Source: Microbacteriaceae bacterium VKM Ac-2854
GTDB lineage: Bacteria; Actinomycetota; Actinomycetes; Actinomycetales; Microbacteriaceae
Direction of reading: 5' to 3'
Assembly: GCA_013205085.1 (NCBI GenBank)
Contig: JABMLH010000008.1
Location: 124,001 to 188,000 of the forward strand
DNA length: 64,000 nt
Both the position numbers and the translations under genes were made by a program. This document shows, one piece after another, positions 26,612 through 35,213 of the stretch. The notes under the pieces are model-generated. The model was given only the letters and a program-made list of their open reading frames with translations, made no database searches and was not told where the DNA came from. Each line of letters begins with the position of its first letter. Position 1 is the first letter of the stretch.

Positions 26612-27442
26612 CTAGTGGTCGTCGGCCGCGGCGCCGCCGGCACCGAACAGCAGTTCGGAGGCCTGGTCGACGTAGGCGTGGAACTCGGGGCTGCGCTGCA
26701 TGTCGGGCGTGCGCGGGCGCGGAAGGTCGATCGGGATGATCTCCTTGACTCGTCCGGGCCGCGGGCTCATCACGGCGACCTGGTCGGAGAGGAAGATCGC
26801 CTCCGAGATGCCGTGGGTGACCAGCAGGGTGGTCGCGGGCTTCTCGGTCCAGATCCGCAGCAGCTCGAGGTTCAGCTTCTGCCGGGTCATGTCATCCAGC
26901 GCGCCGAACGGCTCGTCGAGCAGCAGCACCTCGGGCTTCATGATCAGGCAGCGCGCGATCGAGACGCGCTGGCGCATGCCGCCCGAGAGCTGCGACGGCT
27001 TCGCCTTCTCGAAGCCGCGCAGGCCCACGAGGTCGATCAACTCATCCACGTAGCCCTGGTCGACGCTCTTGCCGGCGACCTCGAAGGGCAGCTTGATGTT
27101 GCTCATCACGCTGCGCCAGGGCAGCAGCGCGTGGTCCTGGAACGCGATGCCGAGCTCGTTGTTCTTGCGCAGCTGCTTCGGCGTCTTGTCGTCGACCTTG
27201 ATCGAGCCGCTGGTGGGCTCCTCCAAGCCGGCGAGGATGCGCAGGATGGTGGACTTGCCGCAGCCGGACGGGCCGAGCAGCGAGAGGAAGCTGCCCTTGT
27301 CCGTGTGCAGGTCGGTGTCCTGCAGCGCGGTGACGCTGCGGGAGCCCATCCGGAACGTCTTCGAGAGTCCGTGGATCTGGATTCCGGTGCCGCCGGCACC
27401 CTGGGTCGAGCCCTGGGTGCCGGCGATGGTCGTATCGGTCAC
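26612..27442 (-). CDS. ABC importer ATPase (SsuB/TauB-like)
   Basis: Energises the importer. Walker [12 protein letters not shown] (about 55-65), Q-loop [11 protein letters not shown], signature [13 protein letters not shown], Walker [15 protein letters not shown] and switch THGISEA are all intact. The HALLPW Q-loop region is typical of nitrate/taurine/thiamine-precursor subfamily. GTG 27442. The first 20 residues are Gly/Thr-rich ([13 protein letters not shown]). It lies 26 bp after the binding-protein stop and before two permeases. Confidence 0.9.
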   Translation of the reverse strand: MTDTTIAGTQGSTQGAGGTGIQIHGLSKTFRMGSRSVTALQDTDLHTDKGSFLSLLGPSGCGKSTILRILAGLEEPTSGSIKVDDKTPKQLRKNNELGIAFQDHALLPWRSVMSNIKLPFEVAGKSVDQGYVDELIDLVGLRGFEKAKPSQLSGGMRQRVSIARCLIMKPEVLLLDEPFGALDDMTRQKLNLELLRIWTEKPATTLLVTHGISEAIFLSDQVAVMSPRPGRVKEIIPIDLPRPRTPDMQRSPEFHAYVDQASELLFGAGGAAADDH

Positions 27443-27468
27443 GAGGCGTGCCCTTCGTTCGGTAGAAC

Positions 27469-28554
27469 TCAGCCCGCGTAGGCGACGAGCTCGGGGTTCT
27501 CCTCGTAGACCTCGGCGAGGAGGGAGAGGTCGAACAACGCGTCGACCGTGACGTCGATGCCGGCCGTGGCGAGCGAAGCGACGGTCTCCTTCTGGAGCTC
27601 GTCGCTGATGGTGAAGAGGCCGTTCGCGACGGTCTCGTCGGAGACGACGAGCTGCTCGGCCTGAGCCTTCGCGCCCGCGATCGAGTTGGCCTCGACGAGG
27701 CCGAGGTCCTTGCCGTAGTCGTTGATGGCGAGCATGGCACCGGCCTCGGGGTCGTTGATGGCGTCGGTCCAGCCCTTGATCTCGGCGACGAGGAACGCCT
27801 TAAGCGCGTCGCGCTTCTCGGCGATGGCCTGGTCGGTGACGGTGACGGTCTCGGCCACGAACGGCAGGCCGTTGTCGGCGAAGGGCAGGTTGACGACCTC
27901 GTAGCCCTCGGCGGCGACGGTGATCGACTCGTTGGTGAGGTAGGCGATGAAGCCGTCGACCGAGCCGTTGATGAGCACGGACGGGTCGTACTCGACCGGC
28001 ACGACGGTCAGGTCGGCCTCGGTGAGGTCGTTCGCGGCGAGCAGTGCCTGGAACAGCGAGGTGTTCGAGGCCTGGACGCCGATCTTCTTGCCCTTGAGGT
28101 CGGCCGGGGTCGCGATGTTGCCGGCGGTGGCGATCGAGAGCACGGTGAACGGGTTCTTCTGGAAGGTGGTGCCGATGATCTTCAGCGGCGCCTCCTGCTC
28201 GGCGATCACGGTACCGACCGAGACGGCGTCGCTCAGGGCGACGTCGGCGGAGCCGGAGAGCAGCTCGGCGGTTCCGGTCGACGGGCCGGCGGTCAGCACG
28301 ACGGAGGAGAAGCCCGCGTCGGTGTAGTAGCCCTTGGAGTCGGCGAAGAACTCGCCGGAGAACTCCTCGTTCTTGATCCAGGAGAGCTGGACCTTCAGCG
28401 TGCCGAGGTCGCTGCCCTCGGCCGACGCGTCGGAGCCCGAGTCGGAGGAGCAGGAGGCGAGGGTGGTGACGCCACCGATGGCCAGGGCGCCGACGCCCGC
28501 CATCCGGAAGAGGCTGCGGCGGTCGAGGGCGGGGCTGGTACGCAGGAAGGACAA
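27469..28554 (-). CDS. NMT1/THI5-like substrate-binding Tat lipoprotein
   Basis: The N-terminus carries a twin-arginine motif [10 protein letters not shown] (11-20) and a lipobox LASC (Cys35), so export by Tat and lipid anchoring are likely. The mature domain shows the NMT1 pattern [45 protein letters not shown] and [12 protein letters not shown]. Relatives bind thiamine precursors (HMP), riboflavin or sulfonates. TTG 28554 is chosen because GAGGAG lies 6 nt upstream. No TPP or FMN riboswitch is recognisable upstream, so the ligand stays open. First gene of a four-gene operon. Confidence 0.85.
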   Translation of the reverse strand: MSFLRTSPALDRRSLFRMAGVGALAIGGVTTLASCSSDSGSDASAEGSDLGTLKVQLSWIKNEEFSGEFFADSKGYYTDAGFSSVVLTAGPSTGTAELLSGSADVALSDAVSVGTVIAEQEAPLKIIGTTFQKNPFTVLSIATAGNIATPADLKGKKIGVQASNTSLFQALLAANDLTEADLTVVPVEYDPSVLINGSVDGFIAYLTNESITVAAEGYEVVNLPFADNGLPFVAETVTVTDQAIAEKRDALKAFLVAEIKGWTDAINDPEAGAMLAINDYGKDLGLVEANSIAGAKAQAEQLVVSDETVANGLFTISDELQKETVASLATAGIDVTVDALFDLSLLAEVYEENPELVAYAG

Positions 28555-28778
28555 GGGGGTCTCCTCGGGATTTCGGGCTGTGGTTCGGGTCTTTCGCGCG
28601 CGGGACCTGTGCGTTCGCGCGCAGCCACCACGGCATCATCGACGTGAGGTCGTGTCGAAACTACTTCCGCAAGGTTTCTTCGATGTATCCGCACGTTTCG
28701 ACCGCATTAACTCCGCACGCTTCAGGGGGTGTGGTGCGGCGCCCGAGCGCGGGCCGTCTCTTCCTCCACAGGCTGAAC

Positions 28779-28794
28779 TAGAGCACATGTTCTA
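28779..28794. promoter_or_regulatory. Palindrome TAGAGCACATGTTCTA, LexA-box-like
   Basis: The 16-bp sequence matches the actinobacterial SOS box pattern GAAC-N4-GTTC with one mismatch in the left half (GAGC). It lies about 43 bp upstream of the -10 box of the DUF222/HNH gene. Confidence 0.4.
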
Positions 28795-28836
28795 ATGTTT
28801 CGAGGTTATGGCTTTCCGAGAGTCGCTCACGTGAGC

Positions 28837-28842
28837 TACTAT
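28837..28842 (+). promoter_or_regulatory. -10 box TACTAT, leaderless HNH gene
   Basis: TACTAT is 6 nt before ATG 28849 and argues against the upstream in-frame start at 28795. Confidence 0.5.
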
Positions 28843-28848
28843 ATCGGT

Positions 28849-30273
28849 ATGGGAAACAGTTCAGGGCTCGCCGCAATGGTGAGCACCGCACGCGACGCAC
28901 TGCAGCAGGCAGTGGACGTCGCCTTCACCGCCGGGCCGCTACGGCCGGAGGAGGCGGTGGCTTTCGCGCACGTCGCGGAGGAGATCGGCCGTTTCGGCGA
29001 TGCTCTGAGAGTCGCGGCCGCGGCGGGCATCGTCCGCTCCCACGCGTGCGAGGAGTATCAGACGAAAACGCCCGCGAAGCTGCTCACGCTGATGTGCCGC
29101 GTGTCCGCCCGGGAGGCGCGCCGCCGCATCAGCGTTGCTGCAGTCGTGACGCCGCGGATCATGCTCTCCGGGGATGTGCTCGAGCCGTCGCAGCCCGACC
29201 TCGCCCTCGCGGTACGAGCGGGCGAGGTCACGACCGTGTCCGCCGGGGAAGTGGTGCGGATGGTGGAGAAGATCGGCGACGTCGTCACCGACGACACCCG
29301 ACACGCCCTCACCGCGGCACTGCTGGACGAGGCGCGCACCGAGGACGACGCTTTCGTGCACAGCTGCGCCAACCGGATCATCGACAACACCCACCCCGAC
29401 GGAACCGAACCCACCGACGGGATCCTGCGGATGAAACAGGGCATCACCTTCGGACCCGAACGCGACGGACTCGTCCCGTTCGCCGGGAACATGACCACGA
29501 TCCAGTACGAGACCGTGCTCTCCACCATCGGCACCTTCACCAACCCGCGACTGCGCACCCCCGACCCCGACTGCGACGACTCCGACACGCCCGAAATCGA
29601 GCCGATCGACGAGGTCATCATCGACCCGCAGGACGGCGACGACCCGATCCGCGTCGGATTGAACGGTCGCACCCGCGCGCAACTCCTGCTCGAAGGATTC
29701 GTTGCCGCGTGCGAACTCGCGTCCCGCACCGGGAAGCTGCCGCGCAACGGCGGCGTGAAGCCCGCCGTGATCGTCACCGTCGGGTTGGAGGACCTGCGCG
29801 ATCGGCTGGGCGATGCGGACACCACCTTCCCCGGCCCGGTGCCCGCCGCGCAGATCCGGCAGATCGCGTGCGATGCCCGCATCATCCCGGTCGTCCTCGG
29901 CGCGGACGGCGCGATCCTCGACCAGGGCCAGTCCCAGCGCCTCGTCAAGGGTGACCTGCGGGATGCGCTGATCGCCCGCGATGGTGGCTGCGCGTTCCCG
30001 AGCTGCGACGCCCCCGCGACCTGGGCCGACGGCCACCATATTCGTCACTGGGCCGACGGCGGACCCACCAGCCTGGAGAACACGGTGCTGCTCTGCCGGG
30101 CACATCACACCCTCGTGCACCACTCGGATTGGCGGATCGTCCTGATCGACGCGATCCCGCACTTCATCCCACCCTGGCAGATCGACCCCCACCAGCGGCC
30201 CCGCCGCAACCGCAGGCACCGGCTCCCGAAACCCGCTCGCCGCTCCCGCATCCGCCGCCCCAACCGCGAGTGA
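28849..30273 (+). CDS. DUF222 HNH endonuclease-like protein (13E12 family)
   Basis: A 474-residue member of the family multiplied in many actinobacteria. The N-terminal DUF222 part (about 15-330) is helical, with ARRRISVAAVVTPR near 85. The C-terminal zinc/HNH nuclease site reads CAFPSCDAPATWADGHHIRH, followed by LENTVLLCRAHHTLVH, with the Cys4-type pairs and the His-His/Asn pattern complete. The tail is Arg/Pro-rich. It may be a mobile or DNA-repair-linked nuclease; no intein, intron or terminal repeats surround it. Leaderless start, LexA-like palindrome upstream, hairpin terminator downstream. Confidence 0.85.
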   Translation: MGNSSGLAAMVSTARDALQQAVDVAFTAGPLRPEEAVAFAHVAEEIGRFGDALRVAAAAGIVRSHACEEYQTKTPAKLLTLMCRVSAREARRRISVAAVVTPRIMLSGDVLEPSQPDLALAVRAGEVTTVSAGEVVRMVEKIGDVVTDDTRHALTAALLDEARTEDDAFVHSCANRIIDNTHPDGTEPTDGILRMKQGITFGPERDGLVPFAGNMTTIQYETVLSTIGTFTNPRLRTPDPDCDDSDTPEIEPIDEVIIDPQDGDDPIRVGLNGRTRAQLLLEGFVAACELASRTGKLPRNGGVKPAVIVTVGLEDLRDRLGDADTTFPGPVPAAQIRQIACDARIIPVVLGADGAILDQGQSQRLVKGDLRDALIARDGGCAFPSCDAPATWADGHHIRHWADGGPTSLENTVLLCRAHHTLVHHSDWRIVLIDAIPHFIPPWQIDPHQRPRRNRRHRLPKPARRSRIRRPNRE

Positions 30274-30290
30274 GACGCACCCTCCTCGGA

Positions 30291-30339
30291 GGGTTGTCAC
30301 TCCGTCCCACTCGCGAAGCGCGAGACGGAGTGACAACCC
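30291..30339. terminator. Perfect 16-bp stem hairpin GGGTTGTCACTCCGTC
   Basis: GGGTTGTCACTCCGTC (30291-30306) pairs without mismatch with 30324-30339; the loop contains a second small stem TCGCG/CGCGA. It separates the convergent HNH gene and hisS and can end both. Shares its arm with 13739 and 24861. Confidence 0.85.
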
Positions 30340-30369
30340 CCTATCCGCCGGCCCGACAGCGGATGAAAC

Positions 30370-31653
30370 TCAGAGGGTCTTGAACTCCAAGGCAGTCGCG
30401 TCGGTCGACGACTCCGTGACGAACGCGAAGCGGCCGAAGCCGGCCGCCGCCGAGCGCTCCAGCAGCGCGTTGAGGTTCTTGACCCGCTTCTCCAGGCGCA
30501 CCCGCACACCCTGCGCGATCAGCTGCTGCTTGAGCGATACCAACTGCGCCGCGGGCAGGTTCTTGTCGTGCACCAGCACGACCGCTTCCGCGGCGGAGTC
30601 CGTCGGCAGCTCTATCAGTTCCACGATGCGCTCGAAGCCGATCGAGAAGCCGCACGCCGGCACATCCTGGCCGAGGAATCGACCGATCATGCCGTCGTAC
30701 CGCCCGCCGCCGCCGACCGACGAACCGGATCCGGGATGCGCGATCTCGAAGATGGTGCCGGTGTAGTAGCCCATGCCACGAACCAACGTGGGATCGAAGC
30801 GCAGCGTCACTCCCTCAGGCAGTGCCCGGAGCGACGCGGCGAGAGCCTCCAACGCGGCCACGGCATCCGGATCGATACCCTCCGGCAGCACCTCGAGGAT
30901 CGCCGCGGTCGTCAGCGGCACTCCCCCGTCGGCGAGTGCCGGCTCGATGTGCTCCAGGATGCCGCCGAGCACGGCCGCCGCATCGGGCCCGTTCTCGCTG
31001 AGCTCGCGGACCACCCCCTCCGCGCCGATCTTGTCGAGCTTGTCGATCGAGATGAGGGCCTGGCCGAAACGGCTCGGATCGAATCCGCAGAACTCCAGGA
31101 TGCCCGTGAGGATGCGCCGGTCGTTGATCCGGATCGTGCAGTCGCGCAGGCCGAGCGCGTCGAGAGCGGAGGCTGTCGCCGTGATCAGCTCGACCTCGGC
31201 CAGCTGACCGGCCTCGCCGATGATGTCGATATCGCACTGCACGAACTGGCGATAACGACCCTTCTGCGGACGCTCGGCCCGCCAGACCGGAGCGATCTGC
31301 AGCGAGCGGAACACCGTCGGCAGTTCAGCACGGTGGCTGGCGTAGAAGCGGGCGAGCGGAACCGTGAGGTCGAAACGCAGACCCAGGTCGGCGAGGGTCG
31401 CTGGATCGTTGGCCGCACGTGCGATGTCATCCGCGCCGAGGCCGCGCTTGAGCACGCTGAACGCGAGCTTCTCGTTGTCGCCGCCGAGGCCCGAGTGCAG
31501 CCGCTCGAAGTCTTCGACGACGGGCGTCTCGATCTCATCGAAGCCGTGCTGCGCGTAGACCCCGCGGATGACGCCGAGCGCGTGTTCGCGCTTGGCCTTG
31601 TCGGCCGGGAGGAAGTCGCGCATCCCGCGGGGCGGGGTGATCGGGGAAGCCAT
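30370..31653 (-). CDS. hisS: Histidyl-tRNA synthetase
   Basis: Class II aminoacyl-tRNA synthetase that charges tRNA-His. Motif 1 region starts PPRGMRDFLPADK, motif 2 is FRSLQIAPVWRAERPQKGRY, the histidine-specific loops RFDLTVPLARF and LVRGMGYYTGTIFEI are present, and motif 3 is GGGGRYDGMIGRFLG. The anticodon-binding domain follows to residue 427. ATG 31653 lies 6 nt after CAGAAT and GGAGG occupies the gap, so the start could be leaderless or led. Stands alone, as usual in actinobacteria. Confidence 0.97.
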   Translation of the reverse strand: MASPITPPRGMRDFLPADKAKREHALGVIRGVYAQHGFDEIETPVVEDFERLHSGLGGDNEKLAFSVLKRGLGADDIARAANDPATLADLGLRFDLTVPLARFYASHRAELPTVFRSLQIAPVWRAERPQKGRYRQFVQCDIDIIGEAGQLAEVELITATASALDALGLRDCTIRINDRRILTGILEFCGFDPSRFGQALISIDKLDKIGAEGVVRELSENGPDAAAVLGGILEHIEPALADGGVPLTTAAILEVLPEGIDPDAVAALEALAASLRALPEGVTLRFDPTLVRGMGYYTGTIFEIAHPGSGSSVGGGGRYDGMIGRFLGQDVPACGFSIGFERIVELIELPTDSAAEAVVLVHDKNLPAAQLVSLKQQLIAQGVRVRLEKRVKNLNALLERSAAAGFGRFAFVTESSTDATALEFKTL

Positions 31654-31659
31654 GCCTCC

Positions 31660-31665
31660 ATTCTG
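31660..31665 (-). promoter_or_regulatory. -10 box CAGAAT of hisS
   Basis: CAGAAT precedes the hisS ATG by 6 nt (GGAGGC) on the minus strand. Confidence 0.4.
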
Positions 31666-31761
31666 GCGCGTCCGGAAATCCGGCGCGTCCGAAAGTGAAC
31701 CATCCTCGGTTGCGCATCGTTGTTGTGGTCGAGGGCAGAGAACTGGGGAAAGGAACCTTCC

Positions 31762-33036
31762 ATGCAGCACACACCACCACGGGCGCTCGCCCGCTGGGCG
31801 GCGATCACCGCGACCGCCGCACTCGTCCTGAGCGCGTTGGTCGCGCCGGCGGCGAGCGCCGCGCCCGCGCCGACATCGTCATCGTCATCGACATCAACGC
31901 CGACATCCTGTTCGGGCCGCGTCGGCATGGTGCTGACGCCGACGCCGTCGAAGGGACATCGCACCGGCGCGCGTCTGACGAACTGCAGCGGAAAGGACAC
32001 GGCCGCGCAGTTCCTCATCACCACCGGCGGCTGGTGGTTCTGGTCGCAGAGCACCGTCAGCACCACCTGCACCACCGTCTCCCAGGGCGGCAGCATCGAC
32101 GTCGAGCTCACCAAGGCGCAGCGTCGGGCGAGCGGATACCTCGGCTGGCAGTACTGCACGGTCACGCCGAAGCCGACCGCGACACCCAAGCCCATCGCGA
32201 CCGCGACGCCCAAGCCGACCGCCACGCCCAAGCCAACCGCCACACCCAAGCCCACCGCGACCGCGACACCCAAGCCCACCGCCACGCCGAAGCCGACGGC
32301 GACACCCAAGCCCACCCCGACCGCCACACCCAAGCCCACCGCCACGCCGAAGCCGACGGCGACACCCAAGCCCACCCCGACGCCGACCCCCACCCCCAAG
32401 CCGACGACCGCGCCGACCCACCCGGTCGAGGGTCCGACCGTCGACCTGCTCACGGTTCCGGTGAACGACCCGAAGGTCTGCGCGAGGTCCACCACGATGG
32501 TGGCACTCGCGAATCCGACCCGCGCGAGCGATGGCCGCGCCGCCCACGGTGACGCGTACGTCTACAACTGCTCGAAGAGCCCCGCCGGATACTCGGTGTT
32601 CCTGAACATCGCGGAACCGACCGCCGAGGTGCCGTCGTCCTGGCAGCCGTGCACCGTGCTCCAGCCCGGCGCCTCCGCCGCGATCACCGCGCAGCGCTCC
32701 AGCGACCGCTCGAGGGTGCCGGCGTTGTGGCGGACCTGCAGCGACGGTTCGTGGAACGCCCCCGTGGCCCCGATCCCCGCCAGCGCCGGCTTCAGTTGCA
32801 CCGGCCGTACGGGAATGGTCTGGGCGTCCCGTCCCGGCAGAGTCGACCTGTTCAACTGCTCCGGCGCCGGGCAGGCTGTCGCGTTCCGCTACACCAGGGT
32901 CGACCTCAGCACCGGCGTCTCCGAGGTGAAGATCGACTCGTGCGACGGTATCGCCCCGGGCGGCTCGATCGGTTTCGAGAACGTGCGCTTCGTCGGAACC
33001 GAAGAGACCGCGACCGCCTGGCGGTTCTGCGCCTGA
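31762..33036 (+). CDS. Secreted protein with three four-cysteine modules and PT-rich stalk
   Basis: A signal peptide (basic start, then TATAALVLSALVAPAASAA) precedes three copies of an 85-residue module. Cysteines are at 50, 75, 103, 132; 240, 270, 297, 326; and 346, 366, 394, 423, so C2-C3 is 27-28 and C3-C4 exactly 29 in every copy. Shared marks are G-M-V after C1, N-C-S at C2, PGxS/A after C3 and W-x-x-C at the end. Copies 1 and 2 are separated by an 85-residue (P-K-P-T-A-T) stalk, 133-220. I do not recognise the fold; two disulfides per module are expected. ATG 31762 with AAAGGA 7 nt upstream. Confidence 0.8.
   Translation: MQHTPPRALARWAAITATAALVLSALVAPAASAAPAPTSSSSSTSTPTSCSGRVGMVLTPTPSKGHRTGARLTNCSGKDTAAQFLITTGGWWFWSQSTVSTTCTTVSQGGSIDVELTKAQRRASGYLGWQYCTVTPKPTATPKPIATATPKPTATPKPTATPKPTATATPKPTATPKPTATPKPTPTATPKPTATPKPTATPKPTPTPTPTPKPTTAPTHPVEGPTVDLLTVPVNDPKVCARSTTMVALANPTRASDGRAAHGDAYVYNCSKSPAGYSVFLNIAEPTAEVPSSWQPCTVLQPGASAAITAQRSSDRSRVPALWRTCSDGSWNAPVAPIPASAGFSCTGRTGMVWASRPGRVDLFNCSGAGQAVAFRYTRVDLSTGVSEVKIDSCDGIAPGGSIGFENVRFVGTEETATAWRFCA
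32157..32410. repeat. ACGCCCAAGCCGACCGCC-type repeats coding the PT-rich stalk
   Basis: About fourteen 18-bp and 12-bp units coding TPKPTA run through the stalk of the four-cysteine protein. The composition suits a flexible wall-spanning stalk, and the units make the region prone to length change. Confidence 0.85.
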
Positions 33037-33044
33037 GAGTGAAC

Positions 33045-33086
33045 GGTGGTCGTCGGGTCGGGCCCGCCTCTCGCCCGACGACCACC
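33045..33086. terminator. Intrinsic terminator, 13-bp perfect stem
   Basis: GGTGGTCGTCGGG (33045-33057) pairs with CCCGACGACCACC (33074-33086) just after the four-cysteine gene. No strong T-run. Confidence 0.7.
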
Positions 33087-33095
33087 CTCACCGAT

Positions 33096-33123
33096 TTGAC
33101 GCCACCACCTCGCACGCTGTAGT
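33096..33123 (+). promoter_or_regulatory. Promoter TTGACG-16-TGTAGT of ABC-2 transporter
   Basis: TTGACG (33096-33101) and TGTAGT (33118-33123) predict a start near 33130, giving a leader of about 45 nt to the ATG at 33175; this argues against the earlier GTG at 33127. Confidence 0.55.
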
Positions 33124-33174
33124 CCGGTGTCGGGGCACGGATTCGCGGGTCCCACTGCAGGGGGGAAGCAGTCC

Positions 33175-34125
33175 ATGACGGGAACGACTAACGCCGGAAT
33201 CAGCGCGCACGGTGTCGCGCGGTCGTTCGGTGAGGTCCGCGCGGTCGCGTCCGCGAGCTTCGAGGCGCATCCGGGCGAGATCACGGCGCTGATCGGCCCT
33301 AACGGCTCCGGCAAGACCACGCTGATGCTGCTGCTGGCGACGCTGTTGCGCCCCGACGCCGGCACGCTGTCGGTCGCGGGATACGACCCGGTCACGCACC
33401 CGCAGGCCGTACGCGCACGGATGGGCTGGATGCCCGACGTGCTCGGCTCGTGGACGAGCCTGAGTTCGCGCGCGACGCTGATCACGACCGGTCGGCTCTA
33501 CGGCGCCGATGCGGCCGGCGCGGTTCGCCGAGCGGACGAATTGCTCGACCTCGTCGACCTGCGCGAACTCGCCGACAGCCCGACTCGGGTCCTCTCCCGC
33601 GGCCAGAAGCAGCGACTGAGCCTCGCCCGCGCCCTGGTCCACGACCCCGAGGTGCTCATCCTGGACGAGCCGGCCTCGGGCCTGGACCCGGGCGCGCGGA
33701 TCCAGCTGCGCGACCTGATGCAGCGGCTCGCCGCAGAAGGACGCACCGTGCTCGTCTCCAGCCACGTCCTCGCCGAACTCGACGAGGTCGCGACCGCCGC
33801 CGTCTACCTGGATCGCGGGGCCACGGCCTCGGCCGAGGCGATCACGCAGGCACGCACCTCCACTCGGCTGTGGCGGATCCGCGCGCTCGCGCCGCCCGGG
33901 GCGCGCCCGCTCGCCGCGGCCGTCACGGAGCTCACGGGCGTGGCGGCGCAGGTCGACGGCGACGCCGCCCTGATCCCGATCGCTTCGGAGTCCGATGCGG
34001 TCGCACTGCTCGCCCGCCTCGTCGCCGCGGGTCTCGGCGTGGTGTCGTTCGCGCCCGCCGTGGGCGAGCTGGAACACACCTTCACGGACTTGAACCGGGC
34101 GAAGCGCCCCGCGGAGGAATCATGA
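33175..34125 (+). CDS. ABC-2 transporter ATP-binding subunit
   Basis: A 316-residue ATPase with Walker A IGPNGSGKTTL, signature LSRGQKQRLSLAR (SRGQ instead of SGGQ), Walker B VLILDEPASGLDPG and switch VSSHVLAEL. The extra C-terminal 90 residues resemble those of DrrA/BcrA-like exporters. ATG 33175 with GGGGGAA 7 nt upstream. The stop overlaps the permease ATG by 4 bp. Substrate unknown. Confidence 0.88.
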   Translation: MTGTTNAGISAHGVARSFGEVRAVASASFEAHPGEITALIGPNGSGKTTLMLLLATLLRPDAGTLSVAGYDPVTHPQAVRARMGWMPDVLGSWTSLSSRATLITTGRLYGADAAGAVRRADELLDLVDLRELADSPTRVLSRGQKQRLSLARALVHDPEVLILDEPASGLDPGARIQLRDLMQRLAAEGRTVLVSSHVLAELDEVATAAVYLDRGATASAEAITQARTSTRLWRIRALAPPGARPLAAAVTELTGVAAQVDGDAALIPIASESDAVALLARLVAAGLGVVSFAPAVGELEHTFTDLNRAKRPAEES

Positions 34126-35195
34126 CCACGCTCGAGACCGTTCGCCCGCAGTCCTTACCGTTCTTCCGCGGCGTCGCCCTCATCCTCGGCCTGGAGCTGC
34201 GTCAACGCGTCCGCGGCGTCTCCTCGTACGTCCTGCTCGGGCTCTTCTTCGTGCTGGTCGGTCTGGTCACGGCACTGGTCGTGATCGCGACCGGTGTGCT
34301 GTCGGGCAGCGGAGCGACGCCCGGCGGCTGGCTCTACTCGATCGTGATCTACTTCGTACTGCTGCTGACGGGGCTGGTGACGCCCGCACTGTCCGGCAAC
34401 GCGATCAACGGCGACCGCGACGCCGGCACCTTGGCCACCACCCAGGTCACGCTGGTCTCGACGGCGCAGCTCGTGATCGGCAAGTTCCTCGCCGCCTGGG
34501 TGACGGCCCTGGTCTTCCTGGGCAGCACGGTGCCGTTCCTGCTCGTCGCGGTGCTGGTCGGCGGCGTCGGGGCGGCGACGGCGGTCGTCTCGATGCTCGT
34601 GCTCGCCCTCGAACTCGGCGTGACCGCCGCGGTCGGCGTCGGACTCTCGGGCATCGTGAATCGCCCACTGATGTCGGTGGTGACCAGCTACCTGGTGATC
34701 GCCGCGCTCAGCCTCGGCTCGTTGATCGCGTTCGGCCTGCTCACGATGGTGACCACCTCGACGGTGACGACCTCGTACACGAGCAGCGATCCGACGGTGG
34801 CGGAGGACTACTGCGACTCGGCGAGCTACGAGAGTCAGGTGCCGCGCGCCGACTACTACTGGGGCCTGCTCGCGGTGAATCCGTTCGTGGTGCTGGCCGA
34901 CGCGGCGCCGGCACGATTCGACGAGTGGGGCGGCGCCGCCGACACCTTCAGCGGGATCTCGCTGCTGGTCCGTCAGGCGCAGCAGACGCCGGAGCTGGAC
35001 GTCGTGTACGACTGCGCGAAGATGGTCGACTTCAATCCCCGGAAGAGCTCGCAGGAGATCATGGCGACCACGGTACCGAGCTGGTTCGTCGGTCTCTCCG
35101 TGCACATCCTGCTCGGCGCCGGCGCGCTGTGGTGGGCGATCACCCGCACCAGCACCCCGGCGGCCCGGCTGCCCCGAGGAAACCGGGTCGCCTGA
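34122..35195 (+). CDS. ABC-2 transporter permease
   Basis: A 357-residue membrane protein with six to seven helices. After LELRQRVRGVSSYVLLGLFF there is a large extracellular loop (about 225-300) with cysteines and several aromatic residues (EDYCDSASYESQVPRADYYW and DVVYDCAKMVDF), probably a disulfide-bonded domain. The block GDRDAGTLATTQVTLVSTAQ is the ABC-2 pattern for the cytoplasmic gate. GGAGG precedes the ATG in the overlap. Works with the upstream ATPase. Confidence 0.85.
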   Translation: MTTLETVRPQSLPFFRGVALILGLELRQRVRGVSSYVLLGLFFVLVGLVTALVVIATGVLSGSGATPGGWLYSIVIYFVLLLTGLVTPALSGNAINGDRDAGTLATTQVTLVSTAQLVIGKFLAAWVTALVFLGSTVPFLLVAVLVGGVGAATAVVSMLVLALELGVTAAVGVGLSGIVNRPLMSVVTSYLVIAALSLGSLIAFGLLTMVTTSTVTTSYTSSDPTVAEDYCDSASYESQVPRADYYWGLLAVNPFVVLADAAPARFDEWGGAADTFSGISLLVRQAQQTPELDVVYDCAKMVDFNPRKSSQEIMATTVPSWFVGLSVHILLGAGALWWAITRTSTPAARLPRGNRVA

Positions 35196-35213
35196 ACCCG
35201 GCCAGGGCTCCAG

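Larger units (their letters stand above)
28555..28848. other. Divergent intergenic region of importer and HNH gene
   Basis: This 294-bp region is lower in G+C at its right end. It contains CTTTCGCGCGCGGGACCTGT and an imperfect SOS-like palindrome at 28779-28794. I looked for TPP and FMN aptamer consensus pieces on the minus strand and found none. Confidence 0.4.

Noticed and set aside
28555-28848. TPP or FMN riboswitch upstream of the NMT1/THI5-like importer
   Set aside because: No aptamer consensus such as CTGAGA or ACCCTTGAACCTGAT could be found on the minus strand.
28849-30273. DUF222/HNH gene as part of an insertion sequence or intron
   Set aside because: No terminal inverted repeats, target duplication or intron structure flank it; neighbours have their own signals.
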